From CAZXDS01 sp964639525 (GTDB taxonomy: Bacteria > Bacteroidota > Ignavibacteria > Ignavibacteriales > Melioribacteraceae), in the NCBI GenBank assembly GCA_964639525.1, contig CAZXDS010000183.1:1-6579 (forward strand): 6,579 nt of DNA, in the 5' to 3' direction. Made by a program: the position numbers and the translations under genes. The notes under the pieces were generated by a model. That model ran no database searches. It worked only from the letters and a program-made list of their open reading frames with translations, and was not told the DNA's origin. This document shows, in pieces, positions 5,660 to 6,579 of this stretch (position 1 is its first letter; every line of letters begins with the position of its first letter).

Positions 5660-6579
5660 TTAGGCAATAATCGATGAAAGTTGGTCTAAAAATTTGGGAT
5701 TTGAAATACTTACACTTTCAAAATTCTCAACTTTCCCGCCATTTTTCAACAACATAGAAAGCACTGCAAAAGACATCGCGATTCGGTGATCACCGAAACT
5801 TTTGAATGTTGGAGAGCTATTTTCATGATTTTTGCTAATCGTAAATCCATCTTGAAATTCTTCAACATTTGCACCAAGGATTTTAAAATTTTCGTAAATG
5901 GAAAAAATTCTATCACTTTCCTTTTTTCGAAGCTCCTCAGCATTTCTGATTGTAAATTTTCCTTCAGCAAAATAGCCTGCAATTGAAAGGATTGGAATTT
6001 CATCAATAATATTGGGGATTATTTCCTTATCCATAATTACATTGTGTAATTTACTTGAGTGAACAAAAATATCAGCATATTTTTCAGCGGAAGAAATTTT
6101 AATGTTTTCAATTTCAATTGAAGCACCCATTTCTTGTAGGAGCAACAGCACAGCATTCCGAGTATCATTTATTAAAATATTTTTCAATACTAAATTAGAT
6201 CCCGGAGTTAATAATGCAAGAACAATGAAAAACGATGCTGTAGAAATATCAGACGGTACAAAATAATCTTGTGCTTTAGGATAATTTTCCCTCGATACCG
6301 AAATAATTTTTCCCTTTTCATTTTCATCAATATTCAATTGTAATAGATTTTCCGTATGGTTTCTCGTTGGAATAGGTTCAATCACTTTTGTAGTACCATT
6401 CCCAAAAAGACCTGCAAGTAGAACCGCACTTTTTACTTGGGCGCTTGCAACCGGCAATTTATATTCAATGCTGTGCAAATTATCCGAAGGAAAAAACTTT
6501 AAAGGAAGAGTATTGTTTTCCGATGCAATAATGTTGCAACCCATCATTTTTAAAGGCTCAATAATCCGAAGCATCGGTC
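5660..6579 (-). CDS. aroA: 3-phosphoshikimate 1-carboxyvinyltransferase (EPSP synthase), 5' end cut by the window
   Basis: This is the C-terminal ~306 residues of EPSP synthase (usual length about 430). The enzyme joins phosphoenolpyruvate and shikimate-3-phosphate in the sixth step of the shikimate pathway, in the cytoplasm. Recognisable motifs in order are: a proline before the first visible methionine giving the start of a PMLRIIEPLKMMG segment (family RPMxR...PLxxMG), LPVASAQVKSAVLLAGL, PTRNHTENLL, a mid-domain Asp in IDEIPILSIAG, ELRKKESDR, and FGDHRIAMSFAVLSM. The Asp and the Glu of KESDR are the known catalytic positions, and the Arg of DHRIAM binds substrate. SAQVK is the form seen in many Gram-positive-type (class II) enzymes, unlike the E. 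coli sequence. The frame is open to base 6579, so the ATG at 6574 is internal and not the start. It looks intact and is a housekeeping neighbour unrelated in function to the downstream respiratory genes. Confidence 0.93.
   Translation of the reverse strand, partial: PMLRIIEPLKMMGCNIIASENNTLPLKFFPSDNLHSIEYKLPVASAQVKSAVLLAGLFGNGTTKVIEPIPTRNHTENLLQLNIDENEKGKIISVSRENYPKAQDYFVPSDISTASFFIVLALLTPGSNLVLKNILINDTRNAVLLLLQEMGASIEIENIKISSAEKYADIFVHSSKLHNVIMDKEIIPNIIDEIPILSIAGYFAEGKFTIRNAEELRKKESDRIFSIYENFKILGANVEEFQDGFTISKNHENSSPTFKSFGDHRIAMSFAVLSMLLKNGGKVENFESVSISNPKFLDQLSSIIA

Noticed and set aside
6572..6574. ATG at 6574 as the true start of aroA
   Set aside because: The frame continues to the window edge with a CCG (Pro) codon in front, matching the internal RPMxR motif of EPSP synthase. 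The N-terminal third of the protein is simply outside the window.

Overview
The window is an AT-rich bacterial contig. All six recognisable genes lie on the minus strand, so transcription runs from high to low coordinates. The visible Shine-Dalgarno sequences are purine-rich (AGGAGG, GGAGG, GGGAG). Base composition and gene style suggest a member of the Bacteroidota/Ignavibacteria (FCB) side of the tree, but this is a weak inference because no rRNA or other marker is present. A run of exactly 100 Ns (1404-1503) marks a scaffold gap. That length is a common placeholder for 'size unknown', so nothing that crosses it should be trusted for length or frame.

Layout in transcription order: (1) 6579-5660 holds most of aroA (EPSP synthase), cut by the right edge. 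(2) 5659-5426 is a 234-base non-coding stretch. (3) 5425-4820 encodes a TorD/DmsD-type chaperone. (4) 4823-2487 encodes a Tat-exported molybdopterin oxidoreductase of the PsrA/PhsA type. (5) A 98-base spacer (2486-2389) carries a perfect 7-bp inverted repeat. (6) 2388-1657 encodes a four-cluster ferredoxin subunit with a C-terminal membrane helix. (7) 1664-723 encodes, on either side of the gap, the start and end of a cytochrome b (FdnI-like) followed in the same open frame by a YeeE/YedE-type sulfur-transport half. (8) 726-97 encodes the complementary YeeE/YedE half. (9) A further gene starts at 54 and runs off the left edge.

How the parts fit: the chaperone, catalytic subunit, iron-sulfur subunit and cytochrome b form a complete periplasm-facing complex iron-sulfur molybdoenzyme. 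Electrons would pass quinol -> cytochrome b -> four [4Fe-4S] clusters -> N-terminal [4Fe-4S] -> molybdenum centre. The most likely substrate is an inorganic sulfur compound (thiosulfate, polysulfide or similar), because the family matches and two YeeE/YedE halves are translationally coupled to the complex. The unusual point is that the first YeeE half appears to be fused to the cytochrome b subunit. That would physically tie a sulfur-compound permease to the quinone module of the reductase. The gap falls inside this gene and hides most of the cytochrome.
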